Below are positions 1-10,959 of a stretch of 64,000 nt of DNA, piece by piece. Location: positions 19,339,626 through 19,403,625 of the forward strand of contig CM063110.1 in the NCBI GenBank assembly GCA_031841125.1. Reading direction: 5' to 3'. The first letter of the stretch is position 1; each line of letters starts with the position of its first letter. This DNA is from Acanthococcus lagerstroemiae. Its lineage: Eukaryota > Arthropoda > Insecta > Hemiptera > Eriococcidae. Under the pieces are notes generated by a model. The model worked only from the letters and a program-made list of their open reading frames with translations. It was not told where the DNA came from and ran no database searches. The position numbers and the translations under genes were made by a program.

Positions 1-570
1 AGCAGTCGAATGGAGAATGTCCAACTAAGTTGGGGTGCATGTAATCGGGTAGATGGGCAGAAAGGAGCAAAAACCTCCAAAAAGAGCTTAGAATAGGCGC
101 TGATGATCATTAAATTCGCGAAAATATTCTTACGTTTTAACTTAGTTGTACTTCAATATCGAAGGCATGAAAGTCGGATTGTCAATGAATACGTCAAAGA
201 CCAAATTAATGACTAACATATGGTGCAGAAAGATTTTCGGTAAGGAAGGAAAATTGAAATTGTGAGAGAACATACCAAATAACTTGCATTCGAGGGGAAG
301 AGGAAACTGGAGTTGAGCGCGAGGACAGCGAAAATTTGAAAAAACTTCGGTGCATGCAGGGAGGTGCTGAAAGGCAGTCTACCGATGAGTGCAAAAATGT
401 AAATTTGAGATCAATTTGCGATACCCACCCTCACTTACAGAGCTCAGACGTTGTCCCTGACAAAAGCCACTAAACGACAGGTTGAGAATAACTCACTTCA
501 GTATGTTATGCAGCATAGTGAATATAAAAACCAAAGATATATAAAAGGTAAGAGCCGGGACGTACCGAGA
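1..570. other. No gene recognised
   Basis: AT-rich sequence with only short open frames that lack coding character. It may belong to an intron of the HR38 gene whose last exons lie downstream, but no exon, splice pair or repeat is supported here. Confidence 0.4.
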
Positions 571-822
571 AGAGTTTTTCCTTGAAGGGGGGGGGGGGGG
601 GTAAAATTTGTGAAAGTCCCAACTGACTCACCGACTCAACTCAGAATTCCCAAGTACCAAAGCAAACGTAGAAAAACTTTTTGAATTGTTGGGTTTTTCC
701 AACTTCTCAACTCAATTTTCAAGTATCAAAGCAAAAAAAAAAAAAAAAGGCTCTTACCTCTTAATCTTTTAAACTTGTTGAGTTGCCCTCCTGCCCCCCC
801 CCTTATCGGTACGTCCCTAGGT
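571..822. mobile_element. GGGACGTACCG-family inverted-repeat element (MITE-like)
   Basis: The left end GGGACGTACCGAGAAG is matched in inverted orientation by the right end near 810-822 (reverse complement AGGGACGTACCGATAAG). Inside are a G run, an A run and a roughly 75-base internal unit containing the words TTTTTCCAACTTCTCAACTC and CAAGTATCAAAGC, partly repeated. Related copies sit at 10960-11275, 57525-57612 and 62840-63190. No clear target-site duplication is seen. The superfamily is unknown. Confidence 0.6.
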
Positions 823-1203
823 AAAAGAGATTTAACAAAATAACAGGACCACACGATAAGGAAAGAGGGTCAAAAAAGCTAAGCCAAGCTTCGCGGGGCA
901 CATGGTGAGGGGACAAATGGGGGAAGGTAGCCGAAGAATGGTCGTCAAGTGGAAAGGGAGAAGTAGAGAGACCAGTTGGCAAGAGAATTTGGGATATTAT
1001 GAGGTAAGGTGGGAAGGGATAGGGGATGGCGGAAGAAGACGATGGACGCCTATGCCCGAAACCGGGTGTATTCGACGGCATGGCAGCCCCCTACACAAGC
1101 GGGGTCGAATGTACATTCGAATGAAGGCTGTAAATATTATAAAATAAGTGTAAAAAAGTACTTCAGTATAGTAAAATTCAGTTTTGACTTCAGTGGTACT
1201 GCA
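823..1203. other. No gene recognised
   Basis: A purine-rich plus strand (850-1100) gives long open frames on both strands but no recognisable protein. Nothing else is seen. Confidence 0.35.
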
Positions 1204-1331
1204 GTAGAGATATTTGGCAAGAAGTCTTCAGGGGTTAGCCCATCATCAGTGCTTTAGAGTAATGAGATAAATGTAAAGCACTGATGATGGACTAGCCTCC
1301 GAAAACATTTTGCCAAATATATCTACTACTT
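1204..1331. repeat. Foldback hairpin element
   Basis: Two arms of about 55 bases (1204-1258 and 1274-1331) are imperfect reverse complements around a 15-base loop; the shared word next to the loop is AAAGCACTGATGATGG. A sequence like the right arm and its downstream flank (ACCAAATATATTTGCC then CTCAAGTGAAAAAGGCA) recurs at 56225-56305, so this is a dispersed family rather than a chance palindrome. Confidence 0.6.
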
Positions 1332-1779
1332 AAGTGAGAAAGGTATTTTATTACCAAGTACTTTCATCGAATGACTTCATTTCTGTGGAGGAAGATGATA
1401 TCTCCATCTTGGACAAAAGGAACACATTTTAACAAGACTATTAATAATGTTAACAATGGTTTTCGGGGAGGGGGTCGTCCAGCATTCTCAACAGTTCACC
1501 TTTCAGACGTACAGGTATCAATTTTGGGTATTTTCAAAGATCTAGACCGGCATCGATCTATTCATACATCCCAGAAAGTTTAAACGGAAGTACACGGTTG
1601 TTGACCACATAGATACGCCGAAGCCAAAAGTCGATCGTGTGTTCGCTATTAAGCAATAATAACTGGTATAGGAAACATAGTTCCAAATATGGGCCGGTTT
1701 GCTCTACGGTGGTTTGATGAGTCTGTAAGTCCCATTTACCTCGCCATTAATCTTCTACATTCGTTTTCGATTTGTGTAG

Positions 1780-2789
1780 AACGCACAGTACCGACTCGAA
1801 GATCATATTCTGTAACGGAGTTGTCCTACACAAGCACCAGTGCGTTCGCAGCTTCGGCGACTGGCTGCAGTCGATTTTGGAATTCTGCGAGACCATTCAC
1901 GCTATGCAGATCGACATATCCTCGTTCGCCTCATTATGCGCGCTGACGTTAATTACCGGTAAGCTGAAATCGAGAAGTTGAAACCAGAAAGGATTGGTAC
2001 CTCCTATCGTATATGACCTTTTTGGACATATCAATCTAACTCGAGAAAAACACCTAAGGACTGTACATAACGCGCATCGTATCTATGACTTTTTTTTTTT
2101 TGACAAATCAATTTGCACATTGATGGATGAGAAATTACCAATTTACAAAACTGTAAAAACGCTGTAAGTCCGGTACGTGGACAGCCTCGAGTATGCGCGC
2201 ACAGGAAATTAGAAACCAAAATATTTACAAACCGCAGCCTCATTTCTGATTAACAAGCCCAGGCGGCTAGCCGGTTCGGTGTCAGTAATTTATCTCTCGT
2301 GCTGGGCATCAATCGGCGTGATTTATTTACAAGTTGGCAATACCCGGCCGACATGTATCCGTCTTCGTCCAACTCGAGCCGTGTGCGTAATATTTGAATA
2401 ATTATTTCACGCTCGAAACGTAACCAACACTACGCCAATTTTTCATCTCGACTTCGGTCACTAGCACGTATGGGAGCCTGACTGATGGCTGCGTGAACTC
2501 GATTCTAACTCGCGGGTCGCGTTCTTTTGCAGATCGGCACGGCTTGAAGGAGCCCTACAAAGTCGAGCAGATCCAAATGAACATCATCAACTCGCTGAAG
2601 GAGCATTTGACCTTCGACAACGACACGCACCAGAAATCGTATTTCATATCCAGACTACTCAGTAAGATACCGGAGCTGCGTTCGCTCAGCATCCAAGGTC
2701 TGCAGAGGATATTCTACCTGAAGTTGGAGGACCTGGTGCCAGTGCCTCCGCTGCTGGAGAAGATGTACGTGAACACGTTACCATTTTAA
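1780..2789 (+). CDS. HR38/NR4A-type nuclear receptor, last two coding exons (C-terminal ligand-binding domain)
   Basis: Two exons are supported, 1780-1958 and 2533-2789. The first reads the ligand-binding-domain helices KIIFCNGVVLHKHQCVRSF, then WLQSILEF and MQIDISSFASLCALTLIT; it opens after a TAG acceptor inside an arginine codon and closes at a GTAAGC donor. The second opens after TTTTGCAG and reads DRHGLKEP, SLKEHLTFDND, KIPELRSLSIQGLQRIFYLK and the family-typical C-terminus NTLPF before TAA. The split Asp codon (G|AT) joins the exons in frame across a 574-base intron. NR4A members (HR38 in insects, NGFI-B/NURR1 in vertebrates) are orphan nuclear receptors that bind NGFI-B-type DNA sites and heterodimerise with Ultraspiracle in insects; HR38 is linked to ecdysteroid responses and cuticle gene expression. 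The DNA-binding domain and upstream exons were not found and must lie before the window. Assignment rests on remembered family motifs. Confidence 0.9.
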
Positions 2790-3478
2790 TCGTAAAAACT
2801 TTTTAAATTCGCCCGTTGTATAGTATCGTGTTGTGTATGTATCGATGCAAATACTCTGTTATATCCTATATCGGTGCTCGATGGCGACATCGAGACGACG
2901 CACTCTTTCTCCTTGTTAGCGAAATTCGCTTCAGGAGCACCCGGTGGCGTAAGATGGCACCGCGCGATCATTTGTTTGCAAGCCTCTGTCACTGTATATC
3001 TCGGATATGCCACTGCCACCTTTACGTATCGCTACCAGAATCACGTTAGAAGAGATGGTCGACGGATAAGTGGACATCGCTGATGGTTGATGAGGATGGC
3101 TGAGACACCCTTCAGGGTGGTTAAATTCCGCGATTCTAAACACATCCGTGCGTCGTTATCTTAAAGTGAGTTAGCATTGCCATTTAGTTCCTGCTCGTTT
3201 TGAAAAAGACAGTAGAATGTAACACGGGTACTCGAATTATCATTGTAGGTTGAGGAATCGTATAGTCTCGCTCCGTGGAAAAACTTCAAGCCCATCGCAT
3301 AAATCAATTTCCTCTCGATTCTTTTCCTCTCTTTGAAAGACGAGTGATGCTTAGGCGGCTCAAGGTTTCCCATAAATATTACGCTGCTCTGGGACGTCTA
3401 GTCTGTAAATCGGTACAGCCTTTCAATTTTCAAGCAAACTGAAGAGCCACCGCTTATCCAAACTGGATTTGATGTCCT
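2790..3478 (+). other. Downstream of HR38; probable 3' untranslated start
   Basis: This follows the HR38 stop codon directly. No AATAAA was seen in this stretch, so the polyadenylation site was not located. Open frames here have no family resemblance. Confidence 0.3.
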
Positions 3479-3488
3479 CTCGAATGTT

Positions 3489-3914
3489 CTTCTTCTTCTT
3501 CAGGTGCCATATCTGCTGCCCAGATGTAGGCGATCGACTTTCCTGGGCAGTGTTAGTCGGGGTAGTTTGCCATTGCTTTCCCCACTGTTTGTGGCGTTAG
3601 AATTTTCCATATCTGTGCAGAAGAGTGTGCAGCCGCGGTTCGCTTACTAGTCACGTGTTTTCATGTAGCGTTGAGTAAGCTGTCAACGATATGCCCATAC
3701 ACACAGCACCAGTCTTTGTGATCCGGTGGTAACACGCCCTACAATTGTAATGTCTTGTTCATATGAACTGGCGGAACAGGACTGGCTATGTTTCCACCTC
3801 GTTTGATTTTGTAGTCGCTTTGTTCGCTAGGTTCTTGAGTAGTCGAATATCACTAACTTTCCGGCGCTGGTTGGACTCGAACTCGAGACGCAAGATTCTC
3901 GGCCGCAGAGCGAC
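3489..3914 (-). mobile_element. tRNA-derived SINE, minus orientation, with imperfect 10-bp target-site duplication
   Basis: On the minus strand the 5' end (from 3914) holds a tRNA-like head with a good RNA polymerase III B box, GAGTTCGAGTCC. The other end closes in a (GAA)n-type tail, seen on the plus strand as CTTCTTCTTCTTC at 3489. The flanks are CTCGAATGTT (3479-3488) and CTCGGATGTT (3915-3924), a 9-of-10 match expected of a LINE-mobilised insertion. The 426-base length suggests a composite SINE with a non-tRNA body. The B box and flanks are seen directly; mobilisation by a resident LINE is inferred. Confidence 0.7.
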
Positions 3915-3924
3915 CTCGGATGTT

Positions 3925-4732
3925 ATTTTGTATTTTTAAACAGAATTTGACCGCAGAAATCGAACAGAAGACGTCTTGATAAACGGAGCTGACATAAAAA
4001 GGTTATTGAAGCCTAGCCTCCTTAATCATGACATCAGCAATGTCCACTCTTGGGGTAGAATAACTGAAATTATACAAAAACGGAATCATATCGAGCAACG
4101 TTCACGCACTGATCAGCTCATCTCTGAATGGCACGTCGCTATATTTGTTAAGATGGATGTGTAATTTACATGACACTATATTAGCCGGTATTTATAAAAG
4201 TCCTATATCAGTCATTCGAGCTTGCTGTACTTACTCCAATGTTGTCTTAAGACCGCGAGAGTATCTGTAATATCTTGACCATATTGATACTCGATAGAAC
4301 TTTCTGAACGTTATGTATGAAATTTGGAATCATGTATTTCGTATCCAATGAAACACAATTTATTCGTATGATTAACGTTTTATTTTTGAAATTCGGGAGA
4401 AGTGCGGAAGTGCAGGTATGGGCAGGACGGTCCTACTTGCTGAAAACGAGCTTTTTTTTTATTTTAGTTGATCTTAGCAAAAACCTAAAATGCCGGTGTT
4501 ATAAAATATCGATAAATTAATGAGAAGAAGTAACTCAACCAAGGACAAGAGTTTTAAAATTTTCAAAATATTCGTGTCAGCCAGTGAGACCTTTTTAGCG
4601 GTTTAGCGGTCCTTCTTTCTTCGTGATGAGACTGCTAGTTTTATAATAGCTTGCAATGGCGTCGTGAGGTTTATTTTAAGGGGGAATACAACAAATTTGA
4701 GTCAACAAGCAAAAAGAGAAAATTCTCTTCAT
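3925..4732. other. No gene recognised
   Basis: AT-rich intergenic sequence. Two short open frames on the plus strand (3976-4164 and 4317-4520) match nothing I know. Confidence 0.35.
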
Positions 4733-5258
4733 CAGTGGCGGATTTAGCAGTAGGCGGAGTAGGCGGCCGCGTAAGGCGGCAAATTTTGGGCGGGCGGAAT
4801 CGCGAGTGGTAATATTTACAAATTATTTGGGTACTCATATTTATTTCTCATTTACTAATTATCTGAATGGATTTTTTTTTTTTTAACAAAGCAGGCTGAC
4901 CAGATTCTTTTCTAGAGTATTTATACTCTTTTTGTCTCACAAAAAAGAGTATACTTACGCTTCCTTTTTCCAAAAAATTATGCAAGGTATTATTTTTTTA
5001 ATAGGTATATTTTGTTTTTTGGCAATTTAGTGTTAAGACAATAAGGAGAATACTCTTTCACGAGCAAATGAGGCAAACAAGTAATAACATATGTTTGTCA
5101 CTTCATAGAGAGAAAGTACCTGAAAAAGTAAGCAAAAACTTTTTTACTCTTCTTATTCCTTTTTCTTTCTTCAAAAAGTACATATCTGGCCAGCCTGATT
5201 AGCAAGGGCGGCAGTTTTCTGTCCGCCTATGGCGGCTCAAGTGATAAATCCGCCACTG
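4733..5258. mobile_element. hAT-like MITE with CAGTGGCGGATTTA ends
   Basis: The left end starts CAGTGGCGGATTTAGCAG, and the reverse complement of the right end reads CAGTGGCGGATTTATCAC. The CAGTGGCGGA start is shared with the better-preserved element at 30104-30491. The immediate flanks do not give a convincing 8-bp duplication, so this copy is older or rearranged. It carries a second inverted-repeat element inside it (4892-5197). Confidence 0.65.
4892..5197. mobile_element. Nested MITE with CAGGCTGACCAGAT ends
   Basis: The left end CAGGCTGACCAGAT and the right end ATCTGGCCAGCCTG are inverted copies with one mismatch. The 306-base element sits wholly inside the 4733-5258 element, so it inserted later. 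Flanks TAACAAAG and TAGCAAGG (allowing a two-base shift at the right edge) resemble a decayed 8-bp duplication, which would fit hAT. It has no coding capacity. Confidence 0.55.
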
Positions 5259-5639
5259 GAGTAAACGTTGAGTCAGCAGGTGAGAAATGTAAGTTTTATC
5301 TTTTTGTTTCTGAAAGTTTTCACTGCCCCGTTTTATTAACTTTAATAAATGGTTTTCAATTTTTGTTAGGGAAGAAGGGGAGGGAGGATTAAGGAAAAGA
5401 GTACAAGTAATACTTTGAATCCCATATTTTTGAGAATTGAAGGTCTAATACGCCCCTGTACGTTTTTCTCCCTTGGTTATGCCACTGATGATAGCTTAAA
5501 CTCTGCAGTTATTATTTAATTATTTCGGCATATATGGTGTGCATTCAGTTCTCTTTACAGAAAAAAAGTTTGGTGCGTCCCCGCTAACTGGAGCCACTTC
5601 CCTTCATCTCTTCCCCTGCTGCGCACATCACCCATTTTA
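5259..5639. other. No gene recognised
   Basis: Intergenic sequence between a MITE and a LINE fragment; nothing recognisable is seen. Confidence 0.3.
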
Positions 5640-6760
5640 GGGCAAATGCTTCCCCCTTCCCCCTCCGTATTTCCCTGTCGGTAGTATGCCTTCTCTACGT
5701 ATGGCCCAAAAATTTTGATTATTTCATCCTTCCACCGGGTGAGAGGTCTCTACCTTCTCCTTTTCCTATCATACGGGATTCATCCTTCCACTCTTTTTTC
5801 ATATCTTTCTTCCCCCTGTCGCCAATTGTGACCCGCGTATTTCCACTTGCTTTTCTTTACAAAATAACCAATGTCCTGCTTTTTTGTTTTTGCCCTAAGT
5901 TTTGTATTTTGAATTTTGTCTGCCTGTCTGATATTGAGCATACTTCTTTCCATCGCTCTGTGGGACACCCTTAGTCTTTCTGCATTTGATTTTGTAAGGG
6001 CCCACGTCTGGGCTCCGTAGGTCAAAAAGGGTAGAATGTAGCTTCTCCATACTTCTGTTTTGGTCCTGATATGCAGTCTCCCTTTGAATATATCGTTCGA
6101 AGTAGTTGTTCCAGCTCCTTCTTATTCTGTATGACAATTCTCTTTCTCTCCCTTTGTTAAATGAAATTGTCCGCCCTAGGTAGATTATTTCTCTCGTCCA
6201 TTCGATTTCCTCTCCAGCGATTAACACCGGTTCTTTCCTCGCATTCGAAGAGATTTTTGTTTTGCTCGAGTTTATTTGTAACCCGGCTGGTCTACACACC
6301 CGAATTAATTTTTCGACACATTTTGACAAGTCTTTCAGGTCTTCGAAGATCAATACCACGTCATCCGCGAATCTTTGGTTGTTTAAGTATTCGCCATCGA
6401 TTTTTAGGCCCTTCTTCTCCCAATCTAATTTTCTCATAGCGCTTTCTAATACCCAGTTGAATAAGTTTGGTGATAAAGGGTCCCCTTGCCTGACTCCTCG
6501 GCTTATTTTGAAGTTTCCTCCTTTCACATCAGTCTTGACGTAAGCTATAGCATCTTTGTACGTATTTTTTAGAATATTAATTACCTTTTGGCCCACCCCC
6601 TGTTCCAGGAGTACTTCTCATAAGTACGCGTGACTGATCAAATCAAACGCTTCCTCGAAGTTCTTCGAAAATTTAAGAAAATTCTCTCCTGAACTGGTCT
6701 CATTTAGAAAATTCTGATTAATTCTACCCGGCTTGATCCCCGATAGAAGTATACAAAGAA
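5640..6760 (-). pseudogene. RTE-type LINE, reverse transcriptase fragment, broken
   Basis: On the minus strand the fragment reads a motif-A region (EEAFDLISHAYL-like), then GQKVINILKNTYKD, the B' motif GVRQGDPLSPNLFN, LKIDGEYLNNQRFADDVVLI with the catalytic ADD, the thumb motif AGLQINSSKTK and EIIYLGRTI. A frame change near 6070 leads to the tail TYGAQTWALTKSNAERLR and KWKYAGHNWRQGE. This series of motifs is typical of RTE-clade endonuclease/reverse-transcriptase proteins. The endonuclease half is missing and at least one stop and one frameshift interrupt the frame, so it is a dead 5'-truncated copy. Similar RTE tails lie at 14285-14475 and 62450-62790. Confidence 0.85.
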
Positions 6761-7296
6761 AAAGCTGGTTTGAAGAACTCCCTCTTGGACGACGGCGAGA
6801 ACAATCCGTGGTGGAGCAATTCAGAATGTATGAGAATTAAAAGTGTTACCTATCTTACATCTGGATACTTGGATTTTTTTCACCCTCGTATTTAAGAGAA
6901 TAGATGAGTGAAATACTTCGAGTTTCGAATAATTTGTACCGCTATTTTCTTATGTTTGAAGGAACGTATGGTGATGTACCCATGCCAAAGTGGCTCCCCA
7001 GACTCCGCACTCGTGATCCCGGGTGACCAGTGGCGGGGGGGGGGGGACTATATTCTTTTTACCGTTGAAAATAAAAACGTCTGCCAATGTCAGTACTAGT
7101 CAAATTTTTTAACTCGCTGAATTTGCGATTGGATGAATTCGCCATGTTCATTATAATAGGTACTAATCTTTTTTCTTTCCTCGAGAAAGGAGTGGAAGAT
7201 TCTTAAGACTAGCTAAGACTCTTGAATATAGGGCCATTACGGTGAGGAGGTACTACTCAGTCCCTCCACCTCTTCAGTGTTGTTTCAAATGCCGAC
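6761..7296. other. Intergenic; holds a partial dispersed repeat near 6963-7025
   Basis: The only recognisable item is a diverged copy of the repeat whose core reads GGGACGTATGGCGATGCACG (here GGAACGTATGGTGATGTACC). A G run lies at 7037-7047. No gene is seen. Confidence 0.4.
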
Positions 7297-7458
7297 CATG
7301 GGCGTAGCCAGCCTCCCCCCTCCCTCTCCTTGGCATTTGCCGAAAATGTGAAAAAATTTTAATTTATTCTGGTAATAGTAAGTATTACACCTGTAATGTT
7401 GTAAAAGTGAAACGAACCCTCCCCCCCCCCCTTCATACCAAGTCTGGCTACGCTACTG
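7297..7458. mobile_element. Short hAT-type MITE with 8-bp target-site duplication
   Basis: The left end is CATGGGCGTAGCCAG, and the right end read in reverse is CAGTAGCGTAGCCAGAC. The flanks are ATGCCGAC (7289-7296) and ATTCCGAC (7459-7466), an 8-bp duplication with one mismatch, the length typical of hAT. At 162 bases it is non-autonomous and non-coding. Confidence 0.75.
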
Positions 7459-7659
7459 ATTCCGACACTTGGCAAATTCTAGTAGCCAGTCGGCAAACTA
7501 GGGAAATAAGGATCCTTCATTTTCTTTTCCTTTCTTTTATTTTTAGTTTAGTTTTCAACTGAAGTTTTTCGTATTTTAGTCAGAATTTTTGGTGTCCGCA
7601 ATCCCCCTCCTCGGCCCTAACAAAAAAAGAAACTTACTAACTACGGCCTTAATTCGGTC

Positions 7660-8107
7660 TTGAATGCAGAAGTTTTTAAGACCCTCTGAGACTGTATGTT
7701 CTAAATTCTTTGATGCTATTCCAAATTTAATAATCTCAGACTCGCTGAAACTGTTCAGAACTTTTGTGATTTTTTATAACTCTCGCAAGCTCTATTATGA
7801 CTATTCCAGACATGATCAAAACTTTTTAGAACCTTGCACGCTTTCTAAGACTCTAAGACTCTTTGAAATTAATCAAAACGCTCAGTGAAGACTTCACGAA
7901 GTTTGTTTAAGGCTTGTGTTCAAGACTCACTAATCAAAACTCTCTAAAGACTTTTTACGATACTTCCGGACTTTATTAAGACTTTTCAGGACTGAGTCAT
8001 GACTAATGAAAATTCTTTAATGTTATTTTAAATAACAAGCAGACGCTCTTTGGAAGCCTCTTGCAAGATTTTTCAGTATATATTCGCTAATACTGTTCAT
8101 GAAGCCT
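7660..8107. repeat. Degenerate AAGACTC-type minisatellite, first block
   Basis: Words such as TAAGACTCT, CAGACTCGCTGAAACT and TCAAAACTTTT recur every 25-35 bases with heavy divergence. The same texture occurs at 8740-8840, 8990-9115, 25080-25585, 26826-27030 and 56320-56430. It looks like an old tandem array that has decayed and been split by insertions at 8112-8370 and 8516-8723. Confidence 0.5.
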
Positions 8108-8111
8108 TTAA

Positions 8112-8370
8112 CCCATTCAGTCGCAGCGGGACAGAATGTCCAAAAAATTTTCAAAAAATCCTATCAGGATCACTAACAGTGTTCAAATCCATTTAAAGTG
8201 TCCCACTGGGAGTATTTTAGCTGTTCCTTACTTTTCCGCTAGAGCGCGCCCGTACAGCGGCTATCATCCATTGTATTCGTGGGTTCGTGTTTTTCGGTAC
8301 CGGTGGGACAATATATCCCATCGAATAATCCCGCTGGGACATATTGTCTCATCTGCTAGGGGCGTGAGGG
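8112..8370. mobile_element. Possible piggyBac-like MITE
   Basis: A TTAA precedes the left end CCCATTCAGTCGCAGCGGGA. The right end, reversed, starts CCCTCACGCCCCTAGCAG, and an inner inverted motif GGGACAGAATGTCC/GGGACATATTGTC lies at both sides. PiggyBac elements start with CCC and duplicate TTAA; the right flank here is TTCA, one base off. Only the left target site is intact, so the superfamily call is tentative. Confidence 0.45.
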
Positions 8371-8515
8371 TTCAAGAAAATCTATTCTAACGAGTTTTGT
8401 GTTCTTGGTGGCTTACTGAACAAGTTTCACTACAGATATGTTCCCAAAAAATTTCCCAGTTCTTGGAACCAAAAAGGTTAAAACTCCCGATGACTCTTCC
8501 AGACTTGCTGATGAT

Positions 8516-8723
8516 CAAGGGCGTAATCAGGGAGGGGGTTAGGAGGCTATATCCCCCTCCAAAATTCTTCGAATTTTTTTTTAATTGATGCCGATAGCCT
8601 GATGTGGTTACGTTGCGTCGTAGGTTCTTACATTTCATGAAAATAGGTAGGCTTTCACCCCTACCCAAGTTTTTCCCCTAAATTATAGCCCCCACACCGA
8701 AAAAAGTTCCGGTTGTGCCCCTG
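8516..8723. mobile_element. Short hAT-type MITE with 8-bp target-site duplication
   Basis: The ends are CAAGGGCGTAATCAG (left) and, reversed, CAGGGGCACAACCGG (right). The flanks are CTGATGAT (8508-8515) and CTGATGAC (8724-8731), seven of eight matching. The 208-base insert splits the AAGACTC-type array and so is younger than it. Confidence 0.7.
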
Positions 8724-8739
8724 CTGATGACTGTTTCGA

Positions 8740-9115
8740 ATTCTTCCAGACCTGATCAGAATCCTTCGAGACTTGATCAGGATCTTTTAAAATTCCTGAA
8801 GACTCGCTTAAAATTCGTAAAACGTTATTTAGGATTGTGAGATTCATCGTAGGAACGGGAGGAGGGAAGAACCCCTAGCGCTGTCAAAAAGAGTATTTCA
8901 GAATGTATTACTTCCTTTCCGACCGTAATCCACTACCCCCCCCCTCCCACCGAGACTGACACCTCCCTACGCCAGTGGTAATATTCTTTTATTCTTATCT
9001 AAAACTTGCTACGACTCTTGAAGGCTCGTTTAGGTCTTTAAGACTCTTCGCAATTTCATTAGGTTTCCTTGAAACTCTTTCAGACTCTAACAAGCTCATT
9101 TTGGGACTCAGTAAA
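8740..9115. repeat. Degenerate AAGACTC-type minisatellite, second block
   Basis: Continuation of the array interrupted by the MITE at 8516-8723, with units such as CTTCCAGACCTGATCAGAAT, CTTCGAGACTTGATCAGGAT and CTACGACTCTTGAAGGCTCG. A C-rich, low-complexity segment lies at 8930-8948. Confidence 0.5.
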
Positions 9116-9209
9116 ATTTCTGGCCTTTGTGTGGCATTTTGGATTTCAAATTTTTCTCCATGGGAGGAGCCTCTGTACCCATTGTCTCCCCGTGTATCCG
9201 CACCTGCCT

Positions 9210-10010
9210 AAAAACAACCACTACGAAACGGTCGTGTAAATCACAGTAGTAATTAGCGGGCAAAATAGACGTATGATATGTGAATTCAGCAGCTATAAGT
9301 CGAAACTAAAACTTCGTGGGCAACATTTCTCCGTCCAAATTGTGTAGGACACGTGAAAGTCGTCTGCCGATAATATCAACTTAATTAGCTAAATTTTACC
9401 TCCATCGAATGATAAATTCGGACTCATTTACGAGCATTTTCTAAAATAATAGTTTCCTTCTGTAAACCGACACCTGTTTTGCTCTGTACCGTTTGCGTTC
9501 GCCCACGTCAATGCGACTTCTCCGAAAACCAAAATACGATATTTTTATTACGTGACCGCGACTGTCGTAAAGTCGTAATACCGTTGAAAAAAAATAAGAG
9601 AAAAAAAAAAGAATCGTCGATTCGAAGTATCGAAGATTTTTTTTATTTTCCTGTTTTAATCTACCGCATAATCCGGACTGGCGTTACGAGAAATAAAATA
9701 TTAGAATCGATTCATAAACGAGTGAGAAAATCGTTAATTACAAAGTGTATTCTTTTACTGCATAATCTCACACGTGAATTTATAACCGCAATAAAAAATC
9801 ACGTTTGATAAGCATATGTGCAAGGCCCGTGTTATATAGGACTTTTAACCTATTTTGATTTTCATCGTGTAAAAATTATTATTTATGTTATTTTTTTTTA
9901 TTATTATTTTTTTTTAAATGTATTTTGTTTGATGTTACGTTTATACAATCTTATATTAATAAGCGTGTTAAATTCATAAATAAAAATTGCTTGAAAGAGG
10001 TGTTTCATTT
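9210..10010. other. AT-rich, CpG-containing stretch without a recognised gene
   Basis: Base use differs from the surroundings: many CG dinucleotides in 9220-9790 (for example GTGACCGCGACTGTCGT) followed by very AT-rich DNA with AATAAA within CATAAATAAAAATTGC near 9975. This resembles a 3' untranslated end more than neighbouring repeat DNA. It could be the far end of the HR38 transcript or a non-coding exon; neither is shown. A 109-codon open frame at 9479-9808 has no family resemblance. Confidence 0.3.
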
Positions 10011-10442
10011 CAAACACATCCGTACGATAAATGTGCGCCCGAAAAAGGTTAGCTATTTAGTTTCAGATGAGATTATCTGAATTGAAACTAGTTTTCTCGG
10101 ATATGTAGATAAAAGTTGATTTAGAATGTTGCCCCTGGAACCCCTAATCTTATTTTGATCTGAAATTTAGAAAACGTGTCACTAATCTACTTTATGTATC
10201 CCTAGTATTTAGCGTGACTGCTCTTCTTCGAGGAGGAGGAGGGGGTCAAAGGTAGAGTTACAAAAACGTGGAAAGGAATCTTTTTGGCGTTCGAGTTGGT
10301 TATACGAAAACTGTAGATTTATTTGCCAAGTATACCTCAGTGCTCCGAGTTACAACTCCAGAATATCCCGAAGGCTACAAAAGGAATTTTTAACAGGGTT
10401 TGCCCCTTCCCGCAGGGTAGTCTACTGGTTTTCATACGTCCA
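10011..10442. other. No gene recognised
   Basis: Intergenic sequence up to a MITE; nothing recognisable is seen. Confidence 0.3.
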
Positions 10443-10814
10443 CAGGGTTGCCACTTTCTGGAAAACCGGAAAAAGTCAGGGAATTTGGTCAGTCAGGGAA
10501 AAGTCAGGGAATTTTCATTTAAGTCAGGGAAATTTTCTGAAAATAACAAACAAGTTCGTATTTTATCAGAGTAAACTTTTTTTTATCATAACATAAGACA
10601 AATCTATTCGCAAATGAAATAGTCTAATGTTATCGTCCCTTGCACTCGAACCCAGAATATTATTTCTGTTTTTACGAAGAGCGAATGATGTATAGTAATA
10701 GCGCCGCGCCAAAACGCCATATTCCTGTAAAAAAGTCAGGGAAAATTGGAAAAGTTGGCCTGGAAAACCGGGAAAAGTCAGGGAAAACCAATCCTGAAAA
10801 AAGTGGCAACCCTG
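10443..10814. mobile_element. CAGGGTTGCCACTTT-type MITE
   Basis: The left end CAGGGTTGCCACTTTCTGG faces the right end GTGGCAACCCTG. Inside, next to each end, the word AAGTCAGGGAA is repeated several times (three to four copies on the left, two on the right). The flanking GTCCA is duplicated (10438-10442 and 10815-10819). The same sub-terminal words border a 1.38-kb element at 48908-50288 that carries transposase-like coding sequence, which makes this 372-base copy a plausible internally deleted relative. A further copy is split at 28494-29237. Confidence 0.7.
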
Positions 10815-10959
10815 GTCCATAGCCCATGATCATTGAGCATCTTTAGAAATTTGGTTCAGTTGTCTCTCTGAGGTAGTTCATGGAAGAAAGGCCGTCGTGC
10901 ATTTTCATTAGTGACACTGCCATCCTGCCGACTCACCAGCTAAGGTATCTGGATGTTTA

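Noticed and set aside
2493..2532. Extending the last HR38 exon upstream to the frame start at 2493
   Set aside because: A TTTTGCAG acceptor and the split Asp codon shared with the previous exon place the exon start at 2533.
9479..9808. 109-codon plus-strand frame with a lysine-rich middle
   Set aside because: No family resemblance, and the lysine run comes from an A-rich tract; kept only as part of the compositional note.
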